DNA of 64,000 bases from Nannobrachium achirus (GCA_963921795.1 OY997657.1:3185316-3249315), one strand, 5' to 3'. Shown: positions 1 through 10,692, counted from the first letter of the stretch. Made by a program: numbers and translations. Notes: generated by a model from the letters alone, not told the origin.

Positions 1-739
1 CTTTCAGAGCCCTGCATGGCCAAGCACTTGAATATCTGACAGACCTGCTAGAACCATTATGTGCCCAGCAGGACCCTAAGGTCAGCTGACCAGGGTCTAC
101 TGGTCATTCCTCGAACCAGGCTAATCACCCAGGAAAGGTGATAGAGCCTTTCAGTCTGTAGCGCCCAGACATTTTGAAGAACCAGCTAAAAACACTACTG
201 TTTCAGGATGCTTTTGGGGAAAGTCAGCGAGCTTCTCCTCCAGGGTGTGAAATGTATCTCCTGTTTTTTTCATTTGTTGCATTCCCAAGACAATAATTTG
301 ATTACAATATATGTACCCCCATTGATTCCGGATGGGGACCCAAATCCGAAAAATCAATGGGGGTACATTTACTATAATACAATGTTTGTCTTGCGACAAA
401 TACAAAAATATATTGTTGAACTCAAGTCTCCATGGCGTGAGAAGTGATTTTTGGGGGTGAACTACTCCTTTAACTCTGTTACAAGTAAGACTGAGATTCT
501 CGATTTACTTGAGTTGAGTAAAAGTACAAAAGTATTGGTGTCAAAATATACTCTAAGTACAAAAGTAGAAAGTACTTGTTCATTTTACAGAATGTTCCGT
601 TTGTAGGCCTATGTATGCAATGTCTACAAATCTTTTGAAAATAGCAGATCTACAAGCCCTCAAGCAGTGTGAGCTCACGAGCATTGTAGTTTGTAGATCA
701 TCCATTTTCAACTGGCTGAAATGTATAGGTTTGAAGTGG
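1..739. repeat. Non-genic start with a partial TTAA-type element
   Basis: No gene is visible. Positions about 239-473 are a truncated relative of the element at 740-1422: it ends in the same inverted terminus (GGGGGTGAACTACTCCTTTAA, TTAA at 470-473) and shares the internal stretch around the CTCAAGTCTCCATGG motif. Positions 480-580 are an AT-rich 'agtaaaagtac' repeat piece that reappears at about 1490-1580. Confidence 0.5.
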
Positions 740-1422
740 TTAAAGGAGTAGTTCACCCCCAAAATGACCTTTTTTTCTCTCTATTGATTACTCACACCGA
801 GATGTGAGTTCAATAATATATATATATTAAGGCTGGGACTTTAACTGATTAATTGCGATTAATTAATTACAGAAAATTAACGCGATTAAAAAAATTAACA
901 CATTTTAATCGCACTTAGTTTTTGCACCACAGAACCTTCAGTTTCGGGCATACCGATCATAGTGATGCACCAACCAAGAAGAGACAACAAACGCAAAGGG
1001 AGAAGTAGCCGATCAGAGCGCTTTGCTTGGCCCAGTGGATGCGAAATTTAGATTTAAAAAACTCACTTGTTGATTCACTCGTACAACAAAATGTGTTTTA
1101 CTTGAAAAAAATGCTTCCCAGGTCAAATATCGATGTGCGATTAAAATGCGATTAATTGCGATTAATTAATCACAGAGCCTGTAATTAATTAGATTAAAAA
1201 TTTTAATCGCATCCCAGCCCTAATATATATATATATATATATATTCCTAAGACATACCTGTATGTGATTGTACGGTAATACATTTATCCTGGAACCAATG
1301 GAGGTACATTTATTGTAATCAAATGATTGTCTTCAGGATATGACAAAAAAATAAAAACTCAAGTCTCCATGGCACGAGTAATCAATAGAAAAAAGTCATT
1401 TCGGGGGGAACTACTCCTTTAA
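740..1422. mobile_element. TTAA-flanked non-autonomous DNA element, with a nested element
   Basis: Both ends carry TTAA (740-743 and 1419-1422). The terminal inverted repeats begin AAAGGAGTAGTTCACCCCC on the left and end GGGGGAACTACTCCTTTAA on the right. TTAA targets are typical of piggyBac and Kolobok transposons; I cannot choose between them. There is no transposase ORF. A second TIR element is nested at about 831-1220 (see next entry). Confidence 0.7.
831..1220. mobile_element. Nested TIR element (GGCTGGGAC ends)
   Basis: The left end begins GGCTGGGACTTTAA and the right end reads CGCATCCCAGCC, an inverted pair. The AT-rich 'attaattgcgattaa' motifs recur in inverted orientation near both ends. 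It sits in a (TA)n tract inside the TTAA element, so the target-site duplication cannot be defined. No ORF. Confidence 0.55.
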
Positions 1423-2551
1423 CGTATGTTGTGTAATAATAAAAAAAAAAAAAAAAAAAAAAAAAACTAGTAACTAATAATTGTAGTGGAGTAAAAGTAC
1501 AATGTTTGCCTCAGAGATGTAGTGGAGTAAAAGTAAAAGTACTGAAAATTGGAAATACTCGAGTAAATACAAATATCTCAAAAGTGTACATGAAAGAGTA
1601 GTTCACCCCCAAAATGACTTTTTTCTATTTATTACTCACACCATGGAGACTTGGGTTCGATAATATTTTTATAATAATAATATGTTTTGCTATTTGTTGC
1701 ATTCCTATAAATGTGATTATAGTGAATTTACCCCATTGATTGTGGATGGGGACCCAAATGCTTTTGGGAATCAATGGGGGTAAATGTATTGTAATCGCAT
1801 AATATGTGTCTTACGAATGCAACATACCATGGGAAAACCTTTGGAAAACACATGGTCATAGACACTATCATCAGCAGCAGCACCGCTCATTTCACACAGG
1901 TGTGATTTTTATTGACTCTAGAGTAAGTGCAACCCTCTCCAGCCACTACCATTGAAATAATGTGTTTTTCAGTTGCTTCGTATTGATATTATGTGTATTC
2001 AATTCTAAATTTAAACTTGCTGTCAGTATCTCAGGTGCAGTATAGTGACTGGGCATATCATGTTTGTGTTTTTAGTTTTTCTAGCAAATTCAACATACAA
2101 ACAACCGTAAGGCGGAACCAGGGCAGAACAAGGCAGAAACCTGCTGGTTGGTCAGTCAGGGACCAACCAAAAGGCTGACAAAGGGTCAATTGCATGCAGG
2201 GATGTGCATATAATGTTAGAGAGGTAGGGGCTGAAATTGCAGACCTCCAAGCTCAATGCGTCGCACTGCGACACATTGAGCTTGGAGGTCAGCTATTTTC
2301 GGTGCTTGACACCACACTGAACTAAGCATAATGCGTCAAAGTCAATACGTATAACGGCATGGATTTTCTACACAGAGAGGGCAATTCTTTCAACATAAGA
2401 TGCTGCATTCAAGTTCAGGAGAGTTTGGACAAGGCAATTCTCTTGAATGTTGCCTTCAGGTATGGCAGGTATTTTCACCATAGTAAAAACTGCATTCATG
2501 ATCTGGAGAGGACACTTTTTACAGACGGATAAAAGGGCAGGAGCTCAAGCC
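1423..2551. other. Intergenic: poly(A), partial TTAA element, hairpin
   Basis: Contains an A-tract (about 1441-1466), a truncated TTAA-type element from about 1590 to 1850 with the 'gtagttcacccccaaaatgac' terminus, and a short hairpin at 2242-2290 listed separately. No convincing gene between 1850 and 2551. Confidence 0.5.
2242..2290. repeat. Short hairpin repeat (variant-arm copy)
   Basis: The arms GACCTCCAAGCTCAATG (2242-2258) and CATTGAGCTTGGAGGTC (2274-2290) are exact reverse complements. This is one of about 20 copies in the window of a hairpin family whose usual arm is GATCTACAAGCTCACAACG. Here both arms carry the same non-consensus bases. Confidence 0.8.
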
Positions 2552-2573
2552 CCCTAACCCTAACCCTAACCCT
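2552..2573 (-). repeat. Short interstitial telomere-type repeat
   Basis: About 3.7 units of CCCTAA (TTAGGG on the minus strand), lying 26 bp beyond the stop codon of the AHCY retrogene. It is too short to be a telomere. It could be a scar of break repair or chance; the sequence itself is unambiguous. Confidence 0.75.
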
Positions 2574-2598
2574 TTGATGTCTATATGTGCATGTCCCC

Positions 2599-3322
2599 TC
2601 AGTAGCGGTAGTGGTCGGGTTTGAAGGGCCCCTCGCGGGGCACGCCCAGGTACGCCGCCTGCTTCTCGGACAGCCGGGTCAGCTTGACGCCCAGCTTGTC
2701 CAGGTGGGCGGCGGCCACCTCCTCGTCCAGCTTCTTGGGCAGCATGTGTACGCCCAGCGGGTAGCGCTCGGCGTGCCGCCACAGCTCCATCTGCGCCAGC
2801 ACCTGGTTGGTGAAGGAGGTGCTCATGACGAAGGAGGGGTGTCCCATGGCGCAGCCCAGGTTGACCAGCCGGCCCTCGGCCAGCAGCATGATGTGCCGTC
2901 CGCTGGCCATGCGGTAGCGGTCCACGCCGGGCTTGACGCGCACCCTCTCGGCGGCGTTGGCGTTCAGCCAGGCCACGTCTACCTCGCAGTCGAAGTGGCC
3001 GATGTTGCAGACCACGGCGTCGTCGCGCATGCGCTGCAGGTGGCCGCCCAGGATGACGTCCTCGCAGCCCGTCGCCGTCACGAAGATGCCGCCCTCGGCG
3101 CACGCCTCATCCATGGTGGTCACCTCGAAGCCCTCCATGGCGGCCTGCAGCGCGTTGATGGGGTCCACCTCTGTGACGATGACGCGCGCGCCCAGCCCGC
3201 GCAGCGCCTGCGCGCAGCCTTTGCCCACGTCGCCGTAGCCCGCCACCACCGCCACCTTGCCCGCCACCATGGCGTCGGTGGCGCGCTTGATGCCGTCCAC
3301 CAGGGACTCGCGGCAGCCGTAC

Positions 3323-3363
<41 letters not shown>

Positions 3364-3912
3364 GATGGCGGGCACGCGCAGCTCGCCGCTGCGCGCCATG
3401 CGGTACAGGGCGTGCACGCCCGTGGTGGTCTGCTCCGTCAGGCCGCGGATGCCCGCCAGCAGCGCCGGGTGCTTGGCGTGCACCAGGCGGGTGAGGTCGC
3501 CGCCGTCGTCCAGGATCATGTTGAGGGGCTGGCCGTCGGCGAAGTGCAGCGTCTGCTCCATGCACCAGGCGAACTCCTCGTCCGTCTCGCCCTTCCAGGC
3601 GTACACGGGCACGCCGGCGGCGGCCACGGCGGCGGCCGCGTGGTCCTGCGTGGAGAAGACGTTGCAGCTGGACCACTGCACGCGGGCGCCCAGCGCCGCC
3701 AGCGTCTCGATGAGCACGGCCGTCTGGACGGTCATGTGCAGGCAGCCGGCCACGCGGGCGCCCGCCAGGGGCTGGGCGGCGCCGTAGCGCTCCCTCATCC
3801 GCATCAGGCCCGGCATCTCGTTCTCGGCGATGGCCACGGCCTTGCGCCCCCACTCGGCCAGGCCCATGTCGGCCACTTTGAAGGGCAGCTTCTTCTCAGA
3901 GGAGGAGGACAT
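2599..3912 (-). CDS. ahcy-like: Adenosylhomocysteinase, intronless retrogene
   Basis: S-adenosyl-L-homocysteine hydrolase splits S-adenosylhomocysteine into adenosine and homocysteine, relieving inhibition of cytosolic and nuclear methyltransferases. The 437-aa frame is open from ATG to stop in one exon; vertebrate AHCY is about 432 aa and, as I recall, multi-exonic, so this is a retrocopy or replacement copy. Visible landmarks: H59, D136, E160, the substrate/catalytic segment with K191, D195, N196 and C200, the NAD loop GYGDVGKG at 225-232, GHFD with H306, and the C-terminal tail with K431 and Y435 ending HYRY. Every catalytic residue I can align to human AHCY is present. The coding sequence is very GC-rich compared with its AT-rich flanks. 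No poly(A) tail or flanking duplication is visible, so it is old or was altered by conversion. An open frame with all key residues suggests a protein still under constraint. Confidence 0.93.
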
Positions 3913-4422
3913 GGTTCTTCTTAGTTCTTCTTCGCGCGGGTTCTTCCTGGTGGTTTGTGTATGGTTCCTCAGGGCGGTTCCGAATCTGGTGGTTCCGGGC
4001 TCTGCAGGTGCGGTTCCGGCACAGGGAAGGCTTTTTCTTTTGAATACTTTGTGTCTTTTGAAGGCACGTACTCTGAAACACTAAAGTATTTTAGAAGCTA
4101 AACGTAACTGCTTTCAAAGTCATCATCCCGTGGCCACTCTAGTGAGGATTAATTGTCCGACATTCAATTCTCAATCTATATTAACAATCTGTCCAGCACT
4201 TGACATATAGGCATGAATGCCCAAATACGGGCGCTTACGTCACAAGCGATGTCACACCTACTAAAGCTGAACAGTGTCTGTCAGGATAGTTAGTCATGGA
4301 ATTACTGATCCCATCCATGCCAGTGTGTTGGACGCCAGGGTCCCATTGGACAAGCCTCGAATGACGGCTAGCGGGATGCTTGATGAAATTAATTGCACCG
4401 CTCACTTCACTCTAGGTGTTGT
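3913..4422. other. Upstream flank of the AHCY retrogene
   Basis: The region from which the minus-strand AHCY transcript would start. It contains G/T-rich sequence around 3940-4020 but no clear TATA or CCAAT motif, and no other gene. Confidence 0.4.
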
Positions 4423-4809
4423 TGCGACCGTCAGGTCGCAGTTACTATCGAAACCTCCACCGGCTGTCTGTCAGTCTGTCAGTCTCTACTCATATCTCTG
4501 CCACCGTTGCCCCTAGCCATGCCAAACTTTGCACACACACTCCTTGGATGGCAAATCACAACCTCCGCCCCTGATTTCTCACATGGCCTTCCTCTAGCGC
4601 CACCATCAGGCCGACTTTTGCAAAACACATATTTGGACACTGCTCCTACAGATTTTGCCCTAAAATCACCCAATGTGGTACAGAGTATCTCTAGTCATGT
4701 CATCAACATGGATCTTCCCATATTTCCTCCTGATTGGCTATGATTGCCTTCTAAAGTTTGTGCATGGGACCTGACGGTCGCTCATCTCCCGATTAGGGAG
4801 TCTTACTGG
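4423..4809 (+). mobile_element. Helentron-like non-autonomous element, short copy
   Basis: The left end TGCGACCGTCAGGTCGC is mirrored near the right end by GACCTGACGGTCGC. This is followed by a small hairpin (CTCCC-gatta-GGGAG) and the end TCTTACTGG. It lies between T and T with no obvious target duplication. Subterminal inverted repeats, a 3' hairpin and T|T insertion are the marks of Helentrons (Helitron2). No protein is encoded. Confidence 0.5.
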
Positions 4810-5131
4810 TTTTTATATATTTTTTCAAGTAGAGATGCATTATGCCATGAACCCCTCATTTCATAAAATGTTCCATCTCTGGGACCCCAATCTTACTTTG
4901 TAAAACACTTGAGAGAGAGTACAGAACCGAACCAAATCCATTTAGATTCACACTGTACACCAGCGGTCTTCAACGTTTTCAGGCCAAGGACCCCTTAGCT
5001 GAGAGGGAGATGAAGCAGGGACCCCTTAGCTGAGAGGGAGATAAAGCAGGGACCCCCACTACATATTGTATAAAATGTGTGTTGCAGATTTTCATCATCT
5101 TGTTTGACAGCACTGTCATCAGTATAATTAT
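4810..5131. repeat. hAT-like fragment between Helentron-like copies
   Basis: Positions about 4963-5065 match the 'ggtcttcaacgttttcaggccaagg' terminus of a hAT family seen complete at 57712-58165, with a 40-bp internal duplication of the 'ggaccccttagctgagaggga' stretch. No gene. Confidence 0.5.
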
Positions 5132-5719
5132 TGCGACCGTCAGGTCGCAGTTACTATCAAAACCTCCACCGGCTGTCAGTCAGTCTGTCTGTCACACGTC
5201 ACACGTCACACTTTTGCTGTGCTCATATCTCCACAACCGTTGCCCCGATCCATGCCAAATTTTGCACACACAGTCCTTGCCTGCCAAACCACAACCTCCA
5301 CCACTCCACTCAATTCTCACTTCTCACATGGCCCTCTTCTAGCGCCACCATGAGGCCGATTCTTGAAAACACATTTTTGGACACTGCTCCTACAAATGTT
5401 GCCGTAAAATCACGCAAATCGGTACACACTTGCTCTACACTCATGTCATCAACATGGAACTGTCCCATTTAGCGCCACCTTCAGGCCGATTTTTTAAAAC
5501 ACATTTTTCGACACTGCTCCTACAGATTTTCCCCTAAAATCACTCAAATCGGTACACAGTATGTCTACACTCATTTCATCAACATGGATCTGTCCCATAT
5601 AGCGCCACCATCAGGCCGATTTTTTTAAACACATTTTTGGACACTGCTCCTACAAATTTTGCCCTAAAATCACGCTGCGACCTGACGGCGCTTATCTCCC
5701 GATTAGGGAGTCTTACTGG
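5132..5719 (+). mobile_element. Helentron-like non-autonomous element with internal tandem repeats
   Basis: Same ends as the copy at 4423: TGCGACCGTCAGGTCGC on the left, CTCCC-gatta-GGGAG hairpin and TCTTACTGG on the right, inserted T|T. The body carries about 2.5 tandem units of roughly 125 bp, each with the motif 'gcgccacc-tcaggccgatttt' and 'ggacactgctcctaca'. Internal tandem repeats are common in non-autonomous Helentrons. Confidence 0.5.
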
Positions 5720-5858
5720 TGTTATTCATGTTAATGTGTTTTTTCAGACATTTAACCAAGTTGTTACTTAGTAAATCTGAACTTTCACTCTGTACTTGGT
5801 CTGATCTTTTTTGCACCTCTACAGTCTACACCAAACCTATTTGCCAAAAATAGCAGAA

Positions 5859-5905
5859 CTACAAGCTCTCAACGCCTCACAGCGCGAGGCGTTGAGAGCT
5901 TGTAG
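5859..5905. repeat. Short hairpin repeat (variant-arm copy)
   Basis: Perfect 20-bp arms at 5859-5878 and 5886-5905 with a 7-nt loop. Both arms carry GCTCTCAACG/CGTTGAGAGC in place of the family's usual GCTCACAACG/CGTTGTGAGC. Confidence 0.85.
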
Positions 5906-5949
5906 ATATGCATTTTTTGGCTAAAGTTCTCCTCAGAATAGGGATGAGA

Positions 5950-6673
5950 TAGCCTGACTTCTGTCAGATGGTGGCAGTAGTGCGTAGCGCCCTACTTTAC
6001 CGTCTGAGTTCTCTGGGTAGAGAGTTGATAACACTCGTAAAGCCCCGGGCCGGACCAATCAGCGGCAGCTACGGGCGGGCTCTGAGCGGCTCTGAGCCAA
6101 TAGAGTCTGATTGCAGACCACGTGGAAACCCAGGAGGCGGATTCTGGGTGTAACGTCATGCAGACAAGCCAATATGAGTGGTTGGAGTTGGCACTCCAGA
6201 CTGTGATAGACAGACGGCCCCATCCAATCACCTGCTTAGCAATTCAAAAAATGGCCCGCCCCTTACATCGAGTGTGCCGGAGCAGTACCAGATGCTAGTA
6301 GGCAGAGCGGACGCACTGCTACTAGTGATGGGCAATCCCATTCATTTCAGTGAACGGATTATTTCGTTCACGTTCACGGTAATGATCCGTTCAAAAGATT
6401 CGTTCAAAAGACTCGTTCATAGCGCGATCGCCCCGTGAAAAACACAATCGCGGGAGCGTTTTTATTTCGTCGCGAGCAGCCCGCCGTCGCGTCCTGTCTG
6501 CCGGCCGGGGCTAATAGGGGGAGGGGCGGGGGTGTGAACGAAAGTGTGAACGACCCATTTCAGGGATTTGAACGAATCGTTCACGAGTCATGCTAATGAT
6601 TCGATTCTTTTGAACGAATCACTCATGAACGACACATCACTATCTGCTACTATCATCTGGCGCAGTCAGGTTA
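5950..6673. mobile_element. MITE with 9-bp target duplication (copy 1), split by a hAT
   Basis: Flanked by GGGATGAGA on both sides (5941-5949 and 6674-6682). The terminal inverted repeat is TAACCTGACTGCGCCAGATG on the right; the left copy has a few substitutions. A second copy lies inverted at 10312-10684. Nine-base duplications are typical of Mutator-like elements. No transposase. A hAT element at 6323-6642 interrupts it. Confidence 0.75.
6323..6642. mobile_element. Nested hAT-type MITE
   Basis: Ends TAGTGATG...CATCACTA, flanked by ACTGCTAC and TCTGCTAC (7 of 8 identical, 8-bp duplication as in hAT). The interior is rich in 'ttcgttca/tgaacgaa' inverted motifs and a GC-rich core. Its removal restores the surrounding MITE. 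Confidence 0.75.
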
Positions 6674-7239
6674 GGGATGAGAGGGTTCAAGTTGTTAATT
6701 TAAAAGCATTATCCTCTCACCCCTGTAGTATCTCTGAAGACACCCTAGCAGGGACATGCTGGGCCCCTGATTCAGCCTGGGAAAAAGAGTTGCAGAGGCA
6801 CGCTATAGAGAGAGATCTCCGCTGCTGCTACTCAAAGATCTGCCATTTCAGATCATGACAAGTGACAAGCCAGTGGGCCAATTACTGTACATGAGTTATA
6901 CGTACATGAGTTATATTTCGTCGTTGTCGGGTGGAAACCTTGTACGTCCAAAACCGTTTGTTTTGTATTTATCATTTTAAAAATGATTTAAACTAGTGAA
7001 AACAGCCGACAACTAGTGACAAAGCCTTGCGTTGCGAGGCGTTGTGAGCATGTAGATCGGCTATTGTATTATTAACATTTATCTGCGGAACCGAGTCACA
7101 TTAAATGTAATACCTACAATTCCAAGTGCTTGTCAGGGTGGGGGTCCCCAGTTCAAATATGTTTATTTTGGGGGTCGCGGCCTAAAAAGGTTTGAGAACC
7201 CCTGGTATAGAGCAATAACAAATTCATCCACCAGGGGCA
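6674..7239. other. Intergenic with a hairpin and a hAT-like 3' end
   Basis: Contains a short hairpin near 7020-7066 and a hAT-type right end ('aaaggtttgagaacccctg', about 7187-7204). A related body recurs at about 27870-28060. No gene. Confidence 0.4.
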
Positions 7240-7896
7240 TTAACTCATTGAGTGCCAGCCTATCACCACTAGAGGGCGCCCAGTGACCAGAGAATAATAG
7301 AGATATGCTGGTAATGCATGCCCAAGCCCTGGAGCCCAAGCCCAAGCCCTACTTGCCTGAACACTTTCCTTTGTGCATGTACAGGAAGAGGATGAAGTTA
7401 GCTTGAAGTTAGCTATTGGCTACCAAGCATTTTAGAAGCCTTATTTTCGTCAACTTAGCCATGATTAAACCTTGCACACCTCATGCATGGGAAAAAAACA
7501 GAGAAGAATGAGCTCTAAAAAATCCAATGCAATCCTGGATTGCATTGGAGTGGATTTGTGCAGTTTGTTCACAGCTTTCAAACAAAAAAATCCGATTGGA
7601 AATCCGTTCAGGCATTCTTGAGATAATCGCCATTATGTTTTACATGTAATGTAAACAAAAATGGCTGCCCTGTATGTTAGATGGGGTTGTATGGGGGTGG
7701 AACATGCAAAATCGCGATTGAAATCATGTTCACCAGATTTGATGGGGTCCAAAAAAAAAAAAAAAAAATTCAAAATTTTTTTTTTCAATTTTTTTTTTTT
7801 TTTTTTTTTTTTAAAGCCGAACTTGTTCGGGATCGGCACTCTACGATACGCTAATAAAGCCGAACTAGTTCGGGATTGGCACTCAATGAGTTTCAA
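7240..7896. mobile_element. TIR element with 'ctcattgagtgcca' ends
   Basis: The left end TTAACTCATTGAGTGCCA (7240-7257) is mirrored by TGGCACTCAATGAGTTTCAA (7877-7896). The interior has an A/T homopolymer hairpin (7750-7813) and a repeated 'aaagccgaact-gttcggga' motif. A relative, inverted, is inserted in the LINE at about 22222-22680. Confidence 0.6.
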
Positions 7897-8404
7897 CTCA
7901 TTCTTATGACTTCCTATCTAGCCAAGTTTTATAAACTATATATATTTGCCAGACCCATGAAATGGGTAGGCCTACATAAGCAAATGTCGGTCTGTCTGTC
8001 CGGGTTTTCTATATAAAGGGTATATATGATGATGACATGATGATGACATGCCTACAAAAGGCATGATGTCATAAATGATGATGACAGACAGGGGGTCTGG
8101 CACAACCAGGTTGACCTGGTCTAGTTTTTTAAAGAGAAAACAATACATTAAAAAAATAAAATAAGCAAATATTCGACTTCGGTGTACAACGTCAAATAGT
8201 GACTTTGATATTCGAATATTCAAATATTTGGTGAATGCCCTAAGTCGCACTCGTTGGTGATGTCACCAAGAACGCTGCTCCTCATTGGCTAAGGGCCCTG
8301 CCTTTGTACTACCGGTCATGATAAACTTAACCTGTAAAGTTGTGGTATAACATGCTGGTCTCGCCTTTCAGACCAGCCCACAATGAACAGGTGGGTGTGG
8401 CCAC
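7897..8404. other. Intergenic, AT-rich
   Basis: Short 'gatgatgacat' direct repeats at 8030-8090 and a 'tattcgaatattcaaatatt' self-complementary stretch at about 8200-8230 that resembles a degraded DNA-element end. No gene. Confidence 0.35.
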
Positions 8405-9205
8405 ATACAAAAAAAAATCACGCCCAATGTGAAGTGAGTGGTGGTCGTGCTTGCATAACGTCTTCAGACTAGGATTTGAGTCTAGGATGTACAGGCTATG
8501 CTACACACACACGTTTTAAACGCTGAGGAAAAAGGCTACAGACACACGCACAGCCACTCTTAGGAGCGGTTTACCACTGCTCAAAAAAACATAATTTGAA
8601 TACTTTCTGTACACTTTGTTGAAAAACGTCTTCCTCCAAGTATATAATCATAATGTCTGATGAGCATGTTTTTTTTTTCACGCCACGGCATCCCTTCTTT
8701 AAAGCTCCCCGTCTGCGTGGTGGCAGCGGTCCGCCTCCAGGCGGCGCCAGGGTCCTTAGAGCAGCACGGGTGTGCTGTGGCACCCAAGGGTGCCTTGATG
8801 CCAGTCTAGGAGGGGTGCCTCAGAATAATCTGATAATGTTTGGAATTCATCATCAATATCACAACATCAATATCACTTCACTATGCTTTGTAAAAACAGA
8901 ACTGATTTTTCACTGGTAGTTAATTTTTGAGCGGTGGTAAACCGCTCCATAGAGTGGCTGTGCGTGTGTCTGTAGCCACTTTTCCTCAGCGTTTTGCCAT
9001 AGCAATGTGTGTGTGTGTGTAGCCATATTACATCACCAATTACATCTTAGACCTATATCCTAGTCTTTTCCCTCAGCGTTTTGCCATAGCAATGTGTGTG
9101 TGTAGCCTGTATTACATCACCAATTACCAATTGATGAAGACGTTATGCAAGCACGACCACCGCTCACTTCACATTGGTTGTGATTTTTCAATCTACCCCA
9201 ACCCT
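8405..9205. repeat. Inverted-repeat element with a 'ggtaaaccgctcc' motif
   Basis: The left arm (about 8425-8580) reappears reverse-complemented at about 8930-9185, sharing the 'gaagacgttatgcaagcacgacc' and 'gtggctgtgcgtgtgtctgtag' stretches. Between the arms lies a piece related to the hAT at 21037 ('ggggtgcctca', 8810-8840). A third, partial copy is at 20580-20760. Confidence 0.55.
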
Positions 9206-9350
9206 CTTCACCAAAATAGCAGATCTACAAGCTCACAAAGTGTTTTGAGCTTCCCCCCCCCCAGAATAGGGATGCTGGGGTTCAAGTGGTTAAACGTCAA
9301 GTATAAAGTTATTCTCAGTCAGTTCTGATGGAAACGCATATTTCTCTGTG

Positions 9351-9750
9351 ACAGTAGCCTACATACTGTACATACAGTAGGCTACATACTGTACATAGAG
9401 TAGGCCACATACTGTACATACAGTAGCCTACATACTGTACATACAGTAGCCTACATACTGTACATACAGTAGCCTACATACTGTACATACAGTAGCCTAC
9501 ATACTGTACATACAGTAGCCTACATACTGTACATACAGTAGGCTACATACTGTACATAGAGTAGGCCACATACTGTACATACAGTAGCCTACATACTGTA
9601 CATACAGTAGCCTACATACTGTACATACAGTAGCCTACATACTGTACATACAGTAGGCTACATACTGTACATACAGTAGCCTACATACTGTACGCTACAT
9701 ACTGTACATACTGTACATACTGTACATACTGTACATACAGTAGGCTACAG
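9351..9750. repeat. Tandem array of a self-complementary ~23-bp unit
   Basis: About 17 units of TAGCCTACATACTGTACATACAG. Each unit holds the palindromic core ACTGTACATACAGT, so single strands can fold in every unit. Some units carry 'taggctac' or 'agagtaggcc' variants. Confidence 0.9.
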
Positions 9751-10311
9751 GCTGTAAGATGTTTACGTCACATAATAGGATGTAAGATTAAAAAAAAAAC
9801 AATCTAATTCAGGGGCTCCGTGGATGAAAAGGTTTATTTACAGGGGTGAAATGTTTGAAAACCCCTGACGTAGGCAATGTAGCCTGATTTCAGACTCTGT
9901 GCTGAGCTTGAGTCTGACATTGTCCCATTGACAAGAGATTTCAACGAGGAGGGGATTTGAAATCTGGTGGGAGGGGTTGTGTTTGACTTGTGTGTACACA
10001 AAAACACCCCCCCCTCCCCCTCCCCTCTATGACAGGCATCAAACGGGTCGTTGTCTTTGATGCTTACGAGGTGTGCACAGCCCCCCCTTTGAAGTTCAAA
10101 GGGAGCAATCAAGAGCTTTGGCTGTGCTCTCCCTCCCTCCTCTGTTTCTGTTGATTTTCAAAAGTTAGACCCACCCCCTCCTCCGTCTTGCATTGATTTC
10201 ATTGGCTGGTACGCCAAGATACCATATCAAGTCAAGCGTTATATGACAACACCAGAGAGAACCAGTCTGCTCAGAGAGTGGACGGGTCTATGGGCTGAAG
10301 CCAGGCAATAG
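9751..10311. other. Intergenic, no gene seen
   Basis: C-rich and mixed sequence between the 9.4-kb array and the second MITE copy. No coding or RNA gene recognised. Confidence 0.4.
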
Positions 10312-10684
10312 TAACCTGACTGCGCCAGATAAAGGCAGCAGTGAGTATGCCTGGCTACCGCTCTGCTTACCATCATCTGAGATCGTTCGGGCAGACTCGA
10401 TGTAAGGGGCGGGCCATTTTTTCTAATTCTTTAGCAGATGATTGGATGGGGCCGTCTCTATCACAGTCTGGGAGTGCCAACTCCAACCACTCATCCGCCT
10501 CCTGGGTTTCCACGTGGTCTGCAATCAGACTCTATTGGCTCAGAGCCGCTCAGAGCCCGCCCGTAGCTGCCGCTGATTGGTCCTGCCCGGGACTTTACGA
10601 GTGTGACCAACTCTCCCAGAGAGATCTCAGATGGTAAAGTTGGGCGGTACGCACTACTGCCACCATCTGGCGCAAGTCAGGTTA
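10312..10684. mobile_element. MITE with 9-bp target duplication (copy 2)
   Basis: Starts TAACCTGACTGCGCCAGAT and ends ATCTGGCGCAAGTCAGGTTA, flanked by AGGCAATAG at 10303-10311 and 10685-10693. It is the inverted relative of 5950-6673 without the nested hAT. The duplicated target resembles the 'taggcaatgtgcc' junction of the USP14-derived minisatellite, so it probably landed in the edge of that array. Confidence 0.8.
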
Positions 10685-10692
10685 AGGCAATA

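Noticed and set aside
2587-3924. 445-codon plus-strand open frame over the AHCY gene
   Set aside because: It is the GC-rich antisense shadow of AHCY; the translation is His/Ala/Gly-rich low complexity with no domain.
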